From positions 131,743-195,742 of the forward strand of contig VZTI01005029.1 in the NCBI GenBank assembly GCA_013397865.1: a stretch of 64,000 nucleotides of DNA, given 5' to 3'. The notes below the pieces were generated by a model. The model made no database searches and was not told the origin of the DNA. It saw only the letters and a list, made by a program, of their open reading frames with translations. This stretch comes from Struthidea cinerea (lineage: Eukaryota > Chordata > Aves > Passeriformes > Corcoracidae). Positions 61,042-64,000 of this stretch are shown piece by piece (positions within the stretch are counted from its first letter, which is position 1; the number at the start of each line of letters is the position of its first letter). Both the position numbers and the translations under genes were made by a program.

Positions 61042-61418
61042 TGTTGGAGTGCACTGGGTGGTGGTAGAGAGACAGGCCCCGAGGATCAGAGAGACAGCCT
61101 CTATCCTGGGCCCGGAGAATACATCCAGGTTACTGGAGACGGACTGAAAAAAGATTGTTTGTTTATGGACAAACTGGGTCTATGAGAAGTGTTAATTGTA
61201 GTTTGTGGCCTTATAGGGTATTGTTTGCCTATTACCATAATAGGTGAAATTTGTGCAATACCCCAGGTGGATGGGAGACACTGTGGTGAGCATCTTTTCT
61301 GTTTATATGATGTTATATCCTGTTGGGTGCTGGTATTTAAAGAATTCTAATTTCACAATAAACAGCTTTGCATTCTCCATTTGATGAGTGAGGTCCTTGC
61401 CCATGTGTCATTACTGCA
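61042..61418 (+). mobile_element. Solo LTR, 377 bp, TAAAC duplication
   Basis: TGTTGGAGTG at the left end and CATTACTGCA at the right end are bracketed by a perfect 5-base duplication TAAAC (61037-61041 and 61419-61423). A TATA-like GTATTTAAAG (61333-61342) is followed by AATAAA (61357-61362), about 55 bases before the end, which fixes plus orientation. The first 100 bases are GC-richer than the surroundings. There is no internal retroviral sequence, so this is a solo LTR. The family was not identified; a five-base duplication fits ERVL or some ERV1 elements. Confidence 0.85.
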
Positions 61419-61423
61419 TAAAC

Positions 61424-62739
61424 AATTTTTTTTATTAAGTATATTTTTGATATGAGTCTACTTGAATGATACATATGCATATATTTGATGTTTCTTATAA
61501 ATTATACTTTAAAAAGTGGATAATAATATAAAACCTATATGTATGTAAATAAAGACACAAAGTCAGTTGACAGTACCTTACTTCTCAGATTTGAAATATT
61601 GCATTGCTGTTTGGACTTAGAGAAGTTAACTGAGAGCACACTGGTTAGGATATCTTTCATAGAAAACAGATTAAAAACAATGTTAAATAACTAAAATGGA
61701 TTTCAGAAGCAGAAACTGTACCTCTGCGGGTGAAGGGCTAGACAGGTGCTGAGGGAAGGGTTCTCTGAGTGACATTAGTAACAGTACCTAAAGCTTCCTT
61801 TGTGTTTGGCTTAAATTCTAAAAATTCCAGATGATTTATTATGAAAATTTATGTGAGGATTACTTGCCTCTTTAGCAGAGAAATAAAAATATACATATAT
61901 ACATAAACATACAGACATGTTTAAATAACATATATAATATTTTAATAATGAGAGTGGTTTTTTTTTAATTTAAAGAATTCCCTCACCCATCTCCATTTTA
62001 AGATGTACTGAGAAAATGCAGAAAATATGTCCTTTGTTATTTGACAAAAGAAATATGAGATAGATTTAGCATACCAAATTAGACACCATTAAGGACACAC
62101 TCTTTTACCAATTGAATAGATCCAGTTTTAAAATATGCGAAAAATTTTATCAGGAACACTTACTGAATATTTCTTTTGTCAGCTAAATACATTACCTTTA
62201 GCACAGTATATTTCAAGTAATTTTGTATTTTAATAACAGACTAGTACCAGTTCAGATCATATTACATTCATATTTCTATTTGCAAAGTGCTAAGACACAC
62301 AACAATAATTTTGTGTCTCTGTTACTGTTCTGCAACTTGTCCATATACAATATGCTCCTCTAATGAAAATAAATCACTCGTGATTGGAACCCATTATTTT
62401 CTGGGTTTATCAGACTCATGTTCAAGTAATGCTCTCTGTGTCTGTATGGATACTTGGACATTGTTTCTATTCCATGTACAGTTTGATTTTTAAGTGCATT
62501 ATTTTTGGCAAAATGGAATCTTGAGCTATAAAGTTCTCAGGGATAGAAGAGCTTCTGCATACCTTTGCATCTCATGCATGTGCATTATTTTATTTCTTCT
62601 TCCACTATTTCCAACGAGATGCAAAGGTTTTCTGTTAATTTGTACTGCTTGTAGAGCCTAGCACTTGTGTGTGGGTTCAGAGGCATTGCTTAATGTACAA
62701 GGGAAACAGAAGCTAAGGTTCAGTCAAATTCTTGCTTCT
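61424..62739. other. Unannotated AT-rich stretch
   Basis: Nothing recognisable was seen. Confidence 0.45.
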
Positions 62740-63561
62740 CTGCAGAGGTGGTGTGTAGGTGTCGAGGAGCTGACAGTGGGAAGAGCTGCAGGATGGCCCC
62801 TGTGTTAAGAGATCAGGGCTACCCCCTGCTGGACCCAGCTGATTTCAGCCAGCTCCAATGGACCCACCACAGGGCACAGCGGAGCCTCTCAGCCATTTAT
62901 GGGCACCTCTGGGAAAACATGTGTAAGAAGTGGCAAAAGATGCAGTGGAGGTGGAGAGGAGTGATGAAAACCACCTTGTGGCTACTGGTGTCAGAGGAGT
63001 GGGAAGAGGTGCTACAGATGCAGGAGCAGAAGTTTCACTGCAGCTGATGGAGACACCTTGGTGAAGCTGGTATATGTCTGCAGCCCTTGGAGAGAACCAT
63101 GCCAGAGCAGATATCCACACTGCAATCTCTGGAGGTCTCAGTGAAAAGCAGTTGGGTATTTCCTGAAGGAGCTGTGGTCAGTGAAGAGCCCATGCTGCTG
63201 CAGGGGAAGTGTGAGAAGGAATGAATGGCAGAGAGGACCTATTTTTAACTGACTGTAACCACCCCCATTCCCCATCCCTCTCAGTGTAGCTTGATGTGCG
63301 GGGAGAGATAGAAGAGTTGGGAATGAAGGAATGGAATAAAGTCTGAGTGTGAGGGGAAGGCATAATTTAAATTTTTCTTTCCTTTTTTTTTTTTCTTACT
63401 ATTCAATTAAATAAATTTTCATCAAGGTAATCCTGTTCTACCTGTGATGGTAACGGGTAAATGATCTCACTGTCTTTACCTGAGCTTCTCTTGTTTGAGG
63501 AGAGGGAGTGAGAGAGTAGCTGTGAGGGTGCCTGGCAGCCAGGCAAGCTCAATGCACCACA
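62740..63561 (+). mobile_element. Avian ERVL-type LTR / 3' region
   Basis: The 3' part matches the layout of a common avian ERVL LTR: a CTGTAACCACCCCCATTCCC block, a poly-T stretch, AATAAA signals (63335-63340, 63410-63415), CCTGTGATGGTAACGGGTAA, ATGATCTCACTGTCTTTACC, GAGGGAGTGAGAGAGTAGC, GTGCCTGGCAGCCAGGC, and a CCACA end at 63561. The upstream half (62750-63230) is GC-richer sequence that usually accompanies this repeat in birds. The 99-codon open frame at 62748-63047 falls inside it and is not a recognisable retroviral protein. The left boundary and any target-site duplication could not be determined. Confidence 0.65.
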
Positions 63562-63837
63562 GATGAGGAAATGGTCATGTGCATACATTTTGCCTATTTA
63601 AAGATTGTGAACAGTCTCTTTCAGCATGGTTGTAATTGTGCACCATGAGTTTTTTGTGTTTAAGGTTTTCATAAAATACATCAAAAAATATCACCTGTTT
63701 TGTATTTACACAGAACTTTACAAAACTGAGCCCTTGTCTTGACTGATTTTTTAGCACAGCTCCACTTATCATGAATAACAATTTATCTGATAATCTTAAT
63801 AAAATTCTACTATTTCATCTAGTCAGCACAAATGACC
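63562..63837. other. Unannotated short stretch
   Basis: No recognisable feature. Confidence 0.45.
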
Positions 63838-63843
63838 TATATA

Positions 63844-63909
<66 letters not shown>

Positions 63910-63916
63910 TATATAT
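63838..63916. repeat. Compound (TG)n(TA)n microsatellite
   Basis: About seven TG units run into roughly 30 TA units with two ACA interruptions. The Tyr/Ile-rich open frame over it (63771-63971) is an artefact. Confidence 0.97.
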
Positions 63917-64000
63917 GTTCTTCTGGTGCTTGGTTGTGTGCCAGTATATTATTGAAATCAAATGGAGGTAAGAAAAGCCAACATTGCTGTTAGATGGCTG

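Noticed and set aside
62748..63047. 99-codon open frame, GC-rich
   Set aside because: It lies in the ERVL-type repeat and does not resemble gag, pol, env or any host protein I know.
63771..63971. Tyr/Ile-rich open frame
   Set aside because: It is a translation of the TG/TA microsatellite.

Overview
This window looks like AT-rich, gene-free nuclear DNA from a bird. The main evidence is the repeat content. Nine separate CR1 LINE loci are recognisable, and several still carry the typical avian CR1 3' end with ATTCTATG-type octamers. Alongside them are solo LTRs of avian ERVK and ERVL type, simple repeats and A/C-rich low-complexity tracts. I found no exon, RNA gene, operon or CRISPR array that I can support. 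The longest open frame is 140 codons, has no recognisable domain, and is what AT-rich noncoding DNA produces by chance. The stretch is best read as intergenic DNA or part of a very long intron.

Layout, left to right. 0-19 kb is mostly unrecognised AT-rich sequence. It contains a G/T-rich tract (about 370-530), a (TA)n repeat (about 2.0 kb), two small CR1 fragments (5.4 and 8.0 kb), a (TTTG)n repeat (8.7 kb), an A/C-rich tract (14.4 kb), and two copies of an unidentified 90-bp element at 12.7 and 16.7 kb that are 90% identical. 19-35 kb has two CR1 3' ends (19.0 and 30.5 kb), a tentative short LTR (22.4 kb) and an (AAT)n repeat (31.8 kb).

35.06-39.25 kb is the structural centre of the window. 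A minus-strand CR1 copy has been split by two independent LTR insertions. One is flanked by GTCAC and itself contains an ERVL-like LTR of about 984 bp. The other is a 371-bp ERVK-type LTR on the minus strand flanked by CAGCAC. A 102-base assembly gap sits in the same CR1, and a second minus-strand CR1 follows directly.

39-64 kb holds a perfect 17-bp inverted repeat next to a 401-bp LTR-like element (42.0-42.5 kb), a GC-rich unidentified patch (42.7-42.95 kb), a 13-bp-stem hairpin (44.6 kb), a (TTTTA)n repeat (45.3 kb), plus-strand CR1 copies at 46.1, 57.0 and 59.7 kb, a G-quadruplex-prone tract (59.2 kb), a 377-bp solo LTR flanked by TAAAC (61.0 kb), the 3' part of an ERVL LTR (62.7-63.6 kb), and a (TG)n(TA)n repeat at the right end.

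No genes here work together. What the sequence records is a history of transposition: CR1 first, LTR elements into it, LTR into LTR, and internal proviral sequence apparently lost by LTR-LTR recombination. Family names come from recognition of typical avian repeat sequence without a database search. Boundaries backed by target-site duplications are exact; the others are approximate.
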